Assembly (NCBI RefSeq): GCF_038022665.1
Contig: NZ_CP150629.1
Span: 2,214,480-2,278,479 of the forward strand
DNA: 64,000 nucleotides
Source of the DNA: Methanolobus sp. WCC4
GTDB taxonomy: Archaea; Halobacteriota; Methanosarcinia; Methanosarcinales; Methanosarcinaceae
Direction of reading: 5' to 3'
Positions 11,924 through 20,754 of the stretch are shown here, piece after piece. Position 1 is the stretch's first letter; the number at the start of each line of letters is the position of its first letter. Both the position numbers and the translations under genes were made by a program. Under the pieces are notes generated by a model. That model searched no databases and was not told where the DNA came from. It worked only from the letters and a program-made list of their open reading frames with translations.

Positions 11924-13207
11924 TCATAGTATTTTGTCTTTGGTATCCTTCAGGAAACCGGTGATCGAATCAAGGATGTCATACAGGAACTGTAGTTTTC
12001 CATGATCCTCTGTTTCTTCAGTTACACCCGTTTCCTCTGCATTGGTAGAAACGTCTTCTGAATAACCATCCCCATATGCATCTGCCGGATATTCTTCCTC
12101 ATAGGAACTTTCTATGACCTCAGCAGGGTCCCGGACCTTCATAAGCATCTTTTCTGAATAAACAGTACCCTCATACTCCTTTGAATCCACAAATCTTATC
12201 TGGGCCGGAGGAACGGTCACATCCCCTATCTTATCCATACGCATAGAATAGCTCAGTGATATGTTGTCCTCTGCCTTAAGGACACGACTCATACCTGTAT
12301 CACCGTCCAGAAGAACAGCACCCAGAGGAAGCTGGTCAGAGACTGTCACATGGGCTGCCCTGTCACCTTCATTCACTATATCAAGAATGACATCCACATT
12401 ACCATTGACATCGACCGCTGTACTCGATAAGGACTTGCTGGCAGTTATGAAAGGACCATGAACATCCAGAGTGGAATTGTTCAGTTCCCTTGAGTAGGTT
12501 CTTCCTTCATGCTCAACCGTTATCGAAGTCCCTGCAAGATCATAGGATCCTGGTTTCAAGGCCTTTATCGAGAATTCCAGTATCTTCTTTTCATAAGGGT
12601 CAAAAGAAACATTCCATACAGGGTCGGCATCCGGATCGAGTACGAATTCTACAGGAAGCTCCTTAGTGACAGTCACCCTTCCAAACGAATCGTCACCCTT
12701 GTTCTTCATTTCCAGAGTGAAGTATGCCCTTTCATCGATGTAGATCTCATCGCTGTGAAAAGATTCGAATTCAAAGGTTGCATTTATCCATGATATCCTG
12801 GTTGGGGTCAATGGCTCTGTAGAGTTAGCCACCTTAACACTTATTGTAGCGTACGGAGAAGATATATCATTACCTGTGATGATCTCAAGAGCTGTTACAT
12901 TCAACCGGTCATCAAAGGCGGTATTGTTGGAAAACTCGGTGTTGTTGGCCAGTATGGCCATCCATGAATCATCATATATACTCCCAATAGTGAGTACCAC
13001 ATAATCATTCTCAGTATCAAAAGCCTTTGCAGGAGAGAAATCAGAGGCCTTGATGAGATAACCGCTGTGATTTATCTCATCTCCCCAATAGAGGGTGTAC
13101 TCCTCGGCATCGAGCCATTCAACATCATCTGACTGTGCAGCTGCCACAATGCAGAAATTCATGAGCAGCACAGTCAGTGCTATTAACAGGAGTCTTCTCT
13201 GCCACAT
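11924..13207 (-). CDS. Secreted S-layer-like repeat protein without membrane anchor
   Basis: This 427-residue protein has a signal peptide (about residues 1-24) and an N-terminal domain starting DDVEW that resembles the start of its upstream neighbour. CARDB/DUF11-like beta domains of the COG1361 type follow, as in DVILDIVNEGDRAAHVTVSDQLPLGA. Such domains occur in archaeal surface proteins. An acidic linker (about 360-405) leads to a short amphipathic end, ILDSITGFLKDTKDKIL, with no transmembrane helix or PGF signal. It begins 7 bases after the neighbour's stop and looks like a shortened tandem paralogue that may be released or bound to its partner. Function unknown. Confidence 0.78.
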   Translation of the reverse strand: MWQRRLLLIALTVLLMNFCIVAAAQSDDVEWLDAEEYTLYWGDEINHSGYLIKASDFSPAKAFDTENDYVVLTIGSIYDDSWMAILANNTEFSNNTAFDDRLNVTALEIITGNDISSPYATISVKVANSTEPLTPTRISWINATFEFESFHSDEIYIDERAYFTLEMKNKGDDSFGRVTVTKELPVEFVLDPDADPVWNVSFDPYEKKILEFSIKALKPGSYDLAGTSITVEHEGRTYSRELNNSTLDVHGPFITASKSLSSTAVDVNGNVDVILDIVNEGDRAAHVTVSDQLPLGAVLLDGDTGMSRVLKAEDNISLSYSMRMDKIGDVTVPPAQIRFVDSKEYEGTVYSEKMLMKVRDPAEVIESSYEEEYPADAYGDGYSEDVSTNAEETGVTEETEDHGKLQFLYDILDSITGFLKDTKDKIL

Positions 13208-13214
13208 CGGGTAA

Positions 13215-14828
13215 TTACCTGCTGCGTCTGGATACTAAATAAACTGCAAACAGAGCCACGATCATTAGACTTGCCTCGAAACCCGGCTGAACCCTGGTAT
13301 CCTCGTATTCATCTTCATAATTTGTGGAACTATCGGAACTGCTGCTCTCCTGCTCATTGCTGGTTGAACTGCTATCAGAACTGCTACCTGCTGAACTATC
13401 AACTGTTTCAGGATTGGGGTCAAGGACTGTGATAATTGGCGAGTTGGATATCTTCTCACCTTTATAGTTCTCCATGTCGATAAAAGTAGCACTGGTCTCA
13501 GAAAGTTTCAATTCTCCTATATCATTGATCATGATCTTGTACGAGTAGGAATAGGATTTTCCGTTTACAGCCACATCATCAAAACTAAGGTCACCACTAA
13601 TGAAAGCTACACCATCTGGAATAATTTCCGTGGTGTGCACACTTGCATCCCTGTTACCCTGATTCTTTACAGTAACTGTCACAGTGCTCTCATTGCCAGG
13701 ATAGATCGTCCCAGGGTTCACTGTTTTAGTAAGGACGATATCAGGACCATTTATCTGTATACTAGGTTTGTCAGCTGTAAAAGTATAGGTCTCCCCATCA
13801 GGAGCAGTAAAAGTGGCAGTTGCTTCGGGAACTGTGTATTCGCCAGTCTTTATGGGTTTCAATGTATACTCGAATATCTTTGCCTTGGTTTCTTTTGGAC
13901 TAAAAGAGAGGGTTATTTCATCGTCAAGACTGTCCTGTATCTCAAGATCATCAGTAACTGTATTAGCCACCTTGACAGAACCCACACTATAGATACCATT
14001 GTTCCATATACTGACCGAAACATGTGCAGTCTCATCCATGTAGATCTCTTCGGTCACTGTCTTGGTAATAATAAGCTCAACAACTGGTTCTATAGTAATG
14101 GTCTTTGTTTCAGTATCCTCAAGGATCTCACCGTTGATATCCTCTGAACTCGTGGTTACATTTATCTCAACATCTGTCTCTTCCCAGTAATGCGGGATCT
14201 CAAGTTTGATATCTATTGTATCGAGTACTTCGTCTTCTTCGACAGATACATAATTATATGTAAGCTTACCATCAGCAAGCTCCATTCCATCCACATCGAT
14301 ATCCACATCCATATCATATGCCTTTGCGTCACCATCGTTGGTGATGTCAATGGTAGCTTCAATATATTGGTATGCAACTGTCCTTGGATCATACTCATCT
14401 TTCTCGGTCTCGACAGTGATATCCATTTCTGGTATACCCCTTTCATATACCTCGATAGAAGCGGTCGGATCCTCCATGTTACCTGTCCATTCATCTATGT
14501 TCAGATCCATTGACTTAACAAATATGCGTATGTCATCACCATTCTCAGTGTCACGGAACTCAAAGCCGGTTCCTGACTGAACAGGTGATTTATCTTCAAG
14601 AACGCCATTTCGATAGATGCCTATGCTGACAAAGCCACCTTCATCAAAGTCCTCTGCCTTTATAGTATAATCGTCAAGAGTGACAGTACCACCCCAATGA
14701 AGGGTCGCACTGGTAGACTTATCGTCACTCCATTCAATATCATCAAGATCATATGCAGCAGCTGAAGTGCTGAATAACATCAAGATAAAGACAACACACA
14801 ATAGATGAAAGAGATTATTATGTTTCAT
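13215..14828 (-). CDS. Surface protein with CARDB-like domains and PGF-CTERM anchor
   Basis: This 537-residue exported protein starts with a signal peptide (ending near SAAAYD). An N-terminal domain (LDDIEW...) is followed by several Ig-like/CARDB repeats of the COG1361 surface-layer type, for example ITKTVTEEIYMDETAHVSVSI. A Ser/Asp/Glu-rich linker precedes a PGF motif, a hydrophobic helix and a basic SRRSR tail. That tripartite end is the PGF-CTERM signal processed by archaeosortase A, which attaches proteins to membrane lipid. The chosen ATG at 14828 has AGTGAT before it; a GTG and an ATG lie just upstream. The downstream gene is a paralogue. Confidence 0.85.
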   Translation of the reverse strand: MKHNNLFHLLCVVFILMLFSTSAAAYDLDDIEWSDDKSTSATLHWGGTVTLDDYTIKAEDFDEGGFVSIGIYRNGVLEDKSPVQSGTGFEFRDTENGDDIRIFVKSMDLNIDEWTGNMEDPTASIEVYERGIPEMDITVETEKDEYDPRTVAYQYIEATIDITNDGDAKAYDMDVDIDVDGMELADGKLTYNYVSVEEDEVLDTIDIKLEIPHYWEETDVEINVTTSSEDINGEILEDTETKTITIEPVVELIITKTVTEEIYMDETAHVSVSIWNNGIYSVGSVKVANTVTDDLEIQDSLDDEITLSFSPKETKAKIFEYTLKPIKTGEYTVPEATATFTAPDGETYTFTADKPSIQINGPDIVLTKTVNPGTIYPGNESTVTVTVKNQGNRDASVHTTEIIPDGVAFISGDLSFDDVAVNGKSYSYSYKIMINDIGELKLSETSATFIDMENYKGEKISNSPIITVLDPNPETVDSSAGSSSDSSSTSNEQESSSSDSSTNYEDEYEDTRVQPGFEASLMIVALFAVYLVSRRSR

Positions 14829-14858
14829 AGACATCACTGACTTTTTCGATATAGATAA

Positions 14859-15359
14859 TTAGCATTTTGGATAAAGGGGTTTGAATCCCTGTAACTGAGA
14901 AGGTCTGTCAATGACCTTTGTCCTGGAAGTAGAGTCCGGGAGATTCATCAGGGAAGGACGCAGTATCATACCCGCAAAGTGGTCATCATTATGGCTGAAG
15001 CCATAACCCGATACCATTTGTCTTTCGGACCTTCTTGACTGGAATGCACCATGTTCACCTTTGGCCTGGTCTCTATGCTTTTCAGCCCCTTTCTTTGAGA
15101 GACCTGAATGCATGTCCCTCTCTTTGGACCTTAAGCCATCTTCCTTACCTCTGGTATACCTCTCCTTGACAAGTTCACCGAGTCCGGCCTCTCTGGCAAG
15201 GTCCTCCAGCATGGAATATCTTTCACTTACCCAGCCAAGCTCAGAATGCTTATGATAGCCTACTTCATATCCAAGTTCATAGACGTTGGTTGAGAGCTCA
15301 GTGATCTCTGCATCTGTTAGCTGAGTTTGCTCTTCCTTTTTAGCAAAGAATCTTACCAT
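14859..15359 (-). CDS. Hypothetical protein next to KaiC-like ATPase
   Basis: This 166-residue protein was not recognised. Residues 10-75 look like a folded helical domain (TDAEITELSTNVYELGYEVGYHKH...), whereas 75-166 are rich in charged and Ser residues and seem disordered. It starts 12 bases after the stop of the KaiC-like gene, so the two are probably cotranscribed and functionally linked. No membrane segment or signal peptide is seen. Confidence 0.65.
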   Translation of the reverse strand: MVRFFAKKEEQTQLTDAEITELSTNVYELGYEVGYHKHSELGWVSERYSMLEDLAREAGLGELVKERYTRGKEDGLRSKERDMHSGLSKKGAEKHRDQAKGEHGAFQSRRSERQMVSGYGFSHNDDHFAGMILRPSLMNLPDSTSRTKVIDRPSQLQGFKPLYPKC

Positions 15360-15371
15360 TCCTGAACACCA

Positions 15372-16115
15372 TCATTCAAGAAGACCACCGATCTTTAGTC
15401 CCTGATCACCAAAACTTACCTCACGCATGTTACAATCATGCTTTGTACCCCTCATTTTAATGATCTGCAATGCACGGGTCATTGTCTTATCATAGAGGAA
15501 ATTATGCATGAAAATAACACCATGGGCAGCAAACTGCTCTGTGGAATAAGCACTTGGTTCGGTCATTTCTGATATCAGGACAGTGGTACAACCCAGTTTC
15601 TTCAGGTTCCTTATGAAACGGCTCATCTCCTTTTCCTGAAGAGAGAGATCCCTTGTAGTGAACCTTATAGCAGATACTGAATCGATGACCAGCCTCTTAA
15701 CGTTATATTCGGCCACATAGGCTGCGATCTCCCTGAATACCATGGAAGGAGAAGGTGCTTCATGTTCTGCCGTTGTGCTGGTGACCTCGTAATCAGGAGT
15801 TATGTACTCGTTCATCTCATCCATGTAACCATATTCCATTCTTGGACCAAGGTCAGCGAAAAGTAATTTCTTCATTTTGATGAGAGTTAGTACGTTCAAC
15901 GAATAATTTGACATGTCATCGATGATGTTCTGGGGACTTTCGAGCAATGTCACATAAAGTCCAACCTCACCAAGAGCTGCACCCTGTGCCAGGTATTGAA
16001 CACAAAATGTTGTTTTACCACTGCCCGGTGGACCGCTTACCAGATAAACACGTTCAGCAAGCAGACCGCCCTGCACCAGTTCGTCAAAACCTTCTACACC
16101 TGTCTTTATCCTCAT
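15372..16115 (-). CDS. KaiC-like RecA-superfamily ATPase
   Basis: This 247-residue single-domain ATPase has a Walker A motif GPPGSGKTT at residues 28-36 and a Walker B strand VKRLVIDSVSAI near 140-150. The start FDELVQGGLLAERVYLVSG is typical of archaeal KaiC/GvpD-like proteins. Members are often regulators or signalling switches rather than clock proteins. It heads a two-gene unit with the unknown protein downstream and shares an AT-rich divergent promoter region (16116-16301) with the NIF3 gene. Confidence 0.87.
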   Translation of the reverse strand: MRIKTGVEGFDELVQGGLLAERVYLVSGPPGSGKTTFCVQYLAQGAALGEVGLYVTLLESPQNIIDDMSNYSLNVLTLIKMKKLLFADLGPRMEYGYMDEMNEYITPDYEVTSTTAEHEAPSPSMVFREIAAYVAEYNVKRLVIDSVSAIRFTTRDLSLQEKEMSRFIRNLKKLGCTTVLISEMTEPSAYSTEQFAAHGVIFMHNFLYDKTMTRALQIIKMRGTKHDCNMREVSFGDQGLKIGGLLE

Positions 16116-16301
16116 TAGCCATCCTCGAATATTTAATAATACAATATATAATATAATAATTGTTTATAATTATACAATGAACCTATTTGAATGCTTCGAT
16201 TGTATATATGCATATTTAATAAAAATGCATGAATAAATAGATATGTAACAAATACACAATTTCCCGACAGATTAAAATGAGTTCATAATCATTCCTCTTC
16301 T
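16116..16301. promoter_or_regulatory. Divergent AT-rich promoter region
   Basis: This stretch separates the KaiC-like gene (minus) from the NIF3 gene (plus). It is very AT-rich and holds several TATA-like runs on both strands, for example near 16142-16170 and 16200-16225. Individual start sites cannot be assigned. Confidence 0.45.
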
Positions 16302-17042
16302 ATGCAGTTAAAAGACATCATCCCGATCCTTGAAGAGGTAGCCCCTCCGGAGCTTGCTGAAGATTTTGACATTGGAAGGATAGGACTGACACTTGACCTT
16401 CAAAATGATGTTAAAAAGATAGCTGTAGCCCTTGATCCTACTGAGTACGTACTGAAAAGAGCTGCCATGATAGATGCGGATCTTCTCATCACCCATCACA
16501 CACTGATATTCCATTCTATCAATTGCATCAGCAAGGAACTGGCAGACAGCCTGAAAATAGCGCTGGACAATGGCATCTCATTATACTCGATGCATACGAA
16601 CTTCGACAAGGCTAAAGGCGGCATCAATGATGCACTTGCTAAGAGGATCGGGTTGTCAGATATACAGGAAACACCCATTGGAAGGATAGGAAAGATAAGT
16701 CCTTGTTCTGCAGATACATTTGTCAACCATATCTCAAAGAGCCTGGGTACACACGTCCAGTATACAGGTAACAGGGATGAGATCAGTACCGTGATGGTAT
16801 TTGGAGGTAGTGGTTTCAGGTCAGAGTATATTGATATGGCCAGGGAACTCGGAGCAGATGCATATGTATCATCTGAGTTGAAGCATGATATAATAAGGTC
16901 CTACAGTGATATGCTGCTGGTGGATGCTACCCACTATGCAACCGAAAATCCGGGGATGGAGGAACTATGCCCCGTTCTTCTTGAAAAGCTGAAGCTTGAT
17001 GTTGAGTTCATCGACCATGACCCACTTATCAGGACACTTTGA
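16302..17042 (+). CDS. NIF3-like dinuclear metal-centre protein
   Basis: This 246-residue protein belongs to the NIF3/YbgI family, which forms hexameric toroids with a two-metal site. Metal ligands can be seen in DLLITHHTLIF (paired His near residues 66-67), in the Asp of MHTNFDKA, and in DATHYATENPG near the C-terminus. Length is that of the basic single-domain form. The true substrate is unsettled for the family; GTP cyclohydrolase-like activity has been proposed for some members. The small gene downstream starts 13 bases after its stop. Confidence 0.87.
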   Translation: MQLKDIIPILEEVAPPELAEDFDIGRIGLTLDLQNDVKKIAVALDPTEYVLKRAAMIDADLLITHHTLIFHSINCISKELADSLKIALDNGISLYSMHTNFDKAKGGINDALAKRIGLSDIQETPIGRIGKISPCSADTFVNHISKSLGTHVQYTGNRDEISTVMVFGGSGFRSEYIDMARELGADAYVSSELKHDIIRSYSDMLLVDATHYATENPGMEELCPVLLEKLKLDVEFIDHDPLIRTL

Positions 17043-17055
17043 TAGCTGTGATAGT

Positions 17056-17238
17056 ATGGTGAAGGATACTGAAGAACAAAAGCACCAGGACAATGAAGAG
17101 ATCAGTGAGGATGAACTCGAGGAATTGCTCGAAAGACAGCTCAAGAAAAAAATAGATGATCCAAAGCACCGTGGATATGGCGACTATGAAAGAAGAAGGA
17201 TATACAGGGGACCCTCGGTTAAAAGGGACCCTGAATAA
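17056..17238 (+). CDS. Small highly charged protein of unknown function
   Basis: This 60-residue protein has an acidic first half (EEQKHQDNEEISEDELEELLERQLKKK), probably helical, and a basic second half rich in Arg and Tyr (DYERRRIYRGPSVKRDPE). The ATG at 17056 is preferred because earlier in-frame Met codons lie inside the NIF3 gene. It probably shares the NIF3 transcript. Not recognised as a named family. Confidence 0.55.
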   Translation: MVKDTEEQKHQDNEEISEDELEELLERQLKKKIDDPKHRGYGDYERRRIYRGPSVKRDPE

Positions 17239-17261
17239 GATACAAAACTCAATTCTAATTA

Positions 17262-17795
17262 CTATTGCCTGTTATCGATAACCTTCTTTCCGCATTCCTC
17301 AGGGACTATCGTAAGTTCCCCTCCCTCAAATTCATTTCTCAGAGGGTCGGTTCCGGCTATCCTGTCCAGCGTCACCGCCACAGCAGCAACCTCTGAATGT
17401 GGCTGGTTCCCAACTGCGACGTTCCAGTCGGCCATCTCATATATCTCGAACGGGACCTTTTCAGCACCTACGACGATCATGAGCTTGTCACATTCCTTTA
17501 TTTCAGGAACGGCATCAGGAAGGTTTATACCATACATGGACAGATGGCAGACCTTACCGCCATCCTCTTTCCATTTCCTGATCTCAGCCTTCCAGCTAAC
17601 ATTGTTCTTAGCATAGAAATCGCCACCCCATCTTGTGGAAACATCGGCTATATTGTCCGCAAGCTTCTGGTCATCCGATGCAAGGAGCATGCCCTTAGCA
17701 CCGAAGGCCCTTGCTGTCAGACCAACATGAGTGGTTATCCTTTTATCCCTCTGGGGACGATGACCCAGTCTTAAAATAACTATCTCTTCAGGCAT
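17262..17795 (-). CDS. trm56: tRNA (cytidine(56)-2'-O)-methyltransferase
   Basis: This 177-residue SPOUT-class enzyme methylates the ribose of C56 in the T-loop of archaeal tRNAs using S-adenosylmethionine. The N-terminal signature LRLGHRPQRDKRITTHVGLT (residues 8-27) is diagnostic for archaeal Trm56, and a knot region with KLMIVVGAEKVPFE and VAVGNQPHSEVAAVAV follows. Length is normal. It starts 5 bases after the stop of AMP phosphorylase and is almost certainly in the same operon. It converges on the small gene ending at 17238. Confidence 0.93.
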   Translation of the reverse strand: MPEEIVILRLGHRPQRDKRITTHVGLTARAFGAKGMLLASDDQKLADNIADVSTRWGGDFYAKNNVSWKAEIRKWKEDGGKVCHLSMYGINLPDAVPEIKECDKLMIVVGAEKVPFEIYEMADWNVAVGNQPHSEVAAVAVTLDRIAGTDPLRNEFEGGELTIVPEECGKKVIDNRQ

Positions 17796-17800
17796 ATCGA

Positions 17801-19321
17801 TCAGACTTCTGTGACGTCGGCTACCTTCTCAAGAAGCATTCCTTCTACGATTATCGGAAGGTCTTCCCTTGCACTCTTGATAGCTTCTGCAAGTTTCTCT
17901 TCCTTCTCGGCATAGATGGTCAGGACAGGGTTACCTTCTTCAACTGATTCACCACGCTTTTTGTGAATCCTGACACCTGCACCCTTGTCATTCGGCGCAC
18001 CTGCAAGTCTTGCGATCTGTACTATACGCTTGTTGTGGAACTCAAGGATATAACCATTGGTAGGTGCTGTGAGTTCTGCTGTGAACTGACCCACCTGAAT
18101 GTCCTTGTGGGTCACATCAGGATTACCGCCCTGTATCTCTATGATCTCTCTGAACTTGGCCAGTGCCTTGCCGTTCTTCAATGTCTCAATAGCAAGTTCA
18201 CGACCCTGTCCTTTTGCAGCCACTCCACCCATCTCAAGTAGCATACCCGCAAGGACAGCACTCTTCTCGATAAGACTGTTCGGACCTTCCATTGTTTCAA
18301 GGACCTTAAGAGCCTCTATGACCTCAAGTGCAGGACCTACTGTCCTTCCAACCGGAGATGCACCATAGGTAAGAGCACAATCCACATCCATACCAAGGCG
18401 TTCTCCAAGACTTATGAGGTCCCTGGCGAGTTTTCTTGCAGCCTTTACATCCGGTAGTTTCGTACCTGAGCCTGTAGGAAGGTCCATAACTACTTTCTGG
18501 GCACCTACAGCACCCTTCTTGGCCAGGATGGATGCCAGCAACTGGCAGTGAGGATCGATCGACAGCGGATACTCGATCCTTATGAGCTTATCATCAGCTG
18601 GTGCGATATTCGTTGCACCACCCCAGACAATGACACCGCCGACCTTTTCGGTCATTTCCTTGATCTGCTGTGCGTTGAACTCCACAGGAGCAAGGATCTC
18701 CATAAGGTCAGCCGTACCTCCTGCACCGGTTATGGCACGGGAACTGGTCTTAGGGATAAGCAGACCATTGGCTGCAACGATAGGAACAATAAGAAGTGAG
18801 ATCTTGTTGCCTGGAACACCACCTATCGAGTGCTTGTCCATTATAGGGGAGGTACTGAACTCTATACGTTCACCGGTCTCGATCATTGCCTTGGTGAGCC
18901 ATTCGGTCTCATCCTCGGTCATGTCCTTGATATAGGTAGCAGTAAGGAAAGCAGCAAGTTCGATGTCATTGAGGTTCTCCTCAACTATGTCCTTCACAAG
19001 CTCGTATATCTCGTCCCTTTCAAGCTTGTGTCCATCCATTACTTTCCTGATGATACGGGTGGATTTGGGTTTATCTGCAGGTTCGACCTCTACAGTCTCG
19101 GTCCATTCCTTCTTAAGCTGTTCCTGCACTTCATGATACAGCCCTACCATTCCGGGAGCTATCATATCCTCTGTAAAATCAACTATAGCTGTGAGTATGG
19201 TGTGGTCCCTTATCCTGACCCTGTCACCTTCGTTGACTCCCAGTTCCTTGGCATCAATGGTATTCAGAACCACTTTGTATTTGCCGACCTTGATATCAAT
19301 AGGCTGTACTTTTAACTGCAT
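17801..19321 (-). CDS. deoA: AMP phosphorylase
   Basis: This 506-residue enzyme belongs to the archaeal AMP/thymidine phosphorylase family. It cleaves AMP with phosphate to adenine and ribose 1,5-bisphosphate, the first step of the archaeal AMP degradation route leading to type III RuBisCO. The extra N-terminal domain (about residues 1-85, starting MQLKVQPIDIKVGKYKVVLN) separates it from bacterial thymidine phosphorylase. Phosphate-binding and catalytic segments DKHSIGGVPGNK and SSRAITGAGGTADLME are intact. A GGTGT element precedes the ATG. The other genes of the AMP pathway are not in this window. Confidence 0.93.
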   Translation of the reverse strand: MQLKVQPIDIKVGKYKVVLNTIDAKELGVNEGDRVRIRDHTILTAIVDFTEDMIAPGMVGLYHEVQEQLKKEWTETVEVEPADKPKSTRIIRKVMDGHKLERDEIYELVKDIVEENLNDIELAAFLTATYIKDMTEDETEWLTKAMIETGERIEFSTSPIMDKHSIGGVPGNKISLLIVPIVAANGLLIPKTSSRAITGAGGTADLMEILAPVEFNAQQIKEMTEKVGGVIVWGGATNIAPADDKLIRIEYPLSIDPHCQLLASILAKKGAVGAQKVVMDLPTGSGTKLPDVKAARKLARDLISLGERLGMDVDCALTYGASPVGRTVGPALEVIEALKVLETMEGPNSLIEKSAVLAGMLLEMGGVAAKGQGRELAIETLKNGKALAKFREIIEIQGGNPDVTHKDIQVGQFTAELTAPTNGYILEFHNKRIVQIARLAGAPNDKGAGVRIHKKRGESVEEGNPVLTIYAEKEEKLAEAIKSAREDLPIIVEGMLLEKVADVTEV

Positions 19322-19438
19322 TGTTACACCTTTATATTATACAGAAAAACGCATTAAGGGATAAATAGGTTTATGGTAAACTGAAAAATAAGAGAGGAAT
19401 ATCTGGAAAGAACCAGATATCAGATATGATACATGAAT

Positions 19439-19756
19439 TTAATCTTCAACCGGATCAGCAACCTCGCATTGTATGAATGAACCGGACCTGCTCCTTGCAG
19501 ATGAGCCGCTCTTACCTGTCAGGAAGTTCTTTGTTGTGCATGCCATCCACTTCCAGTGTAATACAACATGGATAAGTGAGAACGCAACCATAAGAAGACC
19601 TATCCACTCATGCATCTGGAGCAATTCCCTTCCATCAAACCCTAAGAAGCTTGAATGATGGCCTCCATACATCAGGACGACTCCTGTAACACTTACTATG
19701 ACCGACTGTGCTAATAACGGCATATCTACAATGTAATTCAATGTTGTCTTCTTCAT
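19439..19756 (-). CDS. Small membrane protein, DUF4405/cytochrome b-like fold
   Basis: This 105-residue protein has two clear transmembrane segments: MPLLAQSVIVSVTGVVLMYGG and WIGLLMVAFSLIHVVLHW. Conserved-looking His residues (GGHHS, MHEWIG, LIHVVLHWKW) resemble DUF4405-type four-helix proteins that can bind haem. The start at 19756 is chosen because AAGGAG precedes it by an optimal distance; the longer frame upstream reads low-complexity DNA. The tail after GKSGSS is Ser-rich and ends with acidic residues. Function unknown; electron transfer at the membrane is possible. Confidence 0.68.
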   Translation of the reverse strand: MKKTTLNYIVDMPLLAQSVIVSVTGVVLMYGGHHSSFLGFDGRELLQMHEWIGLLMVAFSLIHVVLHWKWMACTTKNFLTGKSGSSARSRSGSFIQCEVADPVED

Positions 19757-20175
19757 TTTTAAACTCCTTTTTTCCCTGTAATTTTCCTTTACTTTTCCTG
19801 TGACTGTGAAATGTTGTTGAAATGTTGTTGTTCTTATGAGATGAGTTGGATCGAGACCACATGCTGGTGTACGACATTTTGGTGGTACGTTGATGATGGT
19901 TTGTGGTTGGGTGGTGGTATGTTGGGTGGTGGTATCAGACATGTGATCTCGCAATTCCCAGATTCGGAAATGCAAATATAAAGATACTTACAATCAAAAA
20001 ACAAGTATAAAGCTTTAATTTGAAATTAGAACCATACAAAGCTTCTAAAACTTATTGTACATGGATAAATAGACATATACAGCAATAAAAGGAGTATAAA
20101 GCTTTATTCAACCATCCATACCCTTTGGTTAATAGCACCACTGCACTTAAAAGCAAACAGACATGATATTGCCAC
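19757..20175. other. Non-coding region with G/T-rich tract and repeated motif
   Basis: The first half (about 19800-19945) is a G/T-rich, low-complexity tract on the plus strand with many GGTGG and TTGGG units. The second half is AT-rich and carries AGTATAAAGCTTTA twice, at 20004-20017 and 20093-20106. The second copy lies about 80 bases before the deaminase ATG. No gene could be supported. Confidence 0.6.
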
Positions 20176-20652
20176 ATGAACAGGTTCATGGAAATAGCGA
20201 TCGATGAAGCACGCAAGGGAATGGAACACAACCACGGCGGACCCTTCGGGGCAGTTGTCGTGAAGGATGGAAAGATAGTTTCAAGAGCACATAACAATGT
20301 ACTGAGAACTAACGATCCCACATCCCATGCCGAGATACTTGCTATCAGGGAGGCATCTGCCGTACTGGAACGCTTTGACCTTTCAGATTGCCAGATATAT
20401 ACAAGCTCACAACCATGTCCTATGTGTCTTGCAGCCATCTACTGGGCACGCATCAGGACCGTGTATTACGGCTCTGACAAAGACGATGTGGCAGCCATAG
20501 GTTTCGATGACAGCCAGATCTACAATTACATCTGTAATTATGTTCGCGGAGAAGAGCAGGAAGCTGAGCCCGAGCTCATCAATATAGAAAAAGAGAAATG
20601 CCTCGAGCTGCTCGGAGAATGGGATGAGAAGACTGACAAACAGATGTATTGA
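20176..20652 (+). CDS. Nucleoside deaminase, guanine deaminase-like
   Basis: This 158-residue member of the zinc-dependent cytidine/guanine deaminase fold has the motif HAE at residues 51-53, with Glu53 as proton shuttle, and PCPMC at 80-84. Together they hold one zinc ion. The C-terminal end WDEKTDKQMY resembles the domain-swapped tail of GuaD-type guanine deaminases rather than tRNA adenosine deaminases. Guanine to xanthine conversion is therefore the best guess, though another base or nucleoside is possible. No partner gene is adjacent. Confidence 0.82.
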   Translation: MNRFMEIAIDEARKGMEHNHGGPFGAVVVKDGKIVSRAHNNVLRTNDPTSHAEILAIREASAVLERFDLSDCQIYTSSQPCPMCLAAIYWARIRTVYYGSDKDDVAAIGFDDSQIYNYICNYVRGEEQEAEPELINIEKEKCLELLGEWDEKTDKQMY

Positions 20653-20754
20653 CAGGAGATCATCCTTTACAGCTTTTGATATGATCCATATTATATATAT
20701 TATGAGATCATCATTATTTATTGAGTATCGAGCAGAATAACCAGGAGAGAAGAC

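Noticed and set aside
19757-19975. Upstream extension of the DUF4405-like protein by 73 residues
   Set aside because: The extension reads low-complexity Thr/Gln/Pro/His sequence, and a perfect AAGGAG site favours the shorter start.
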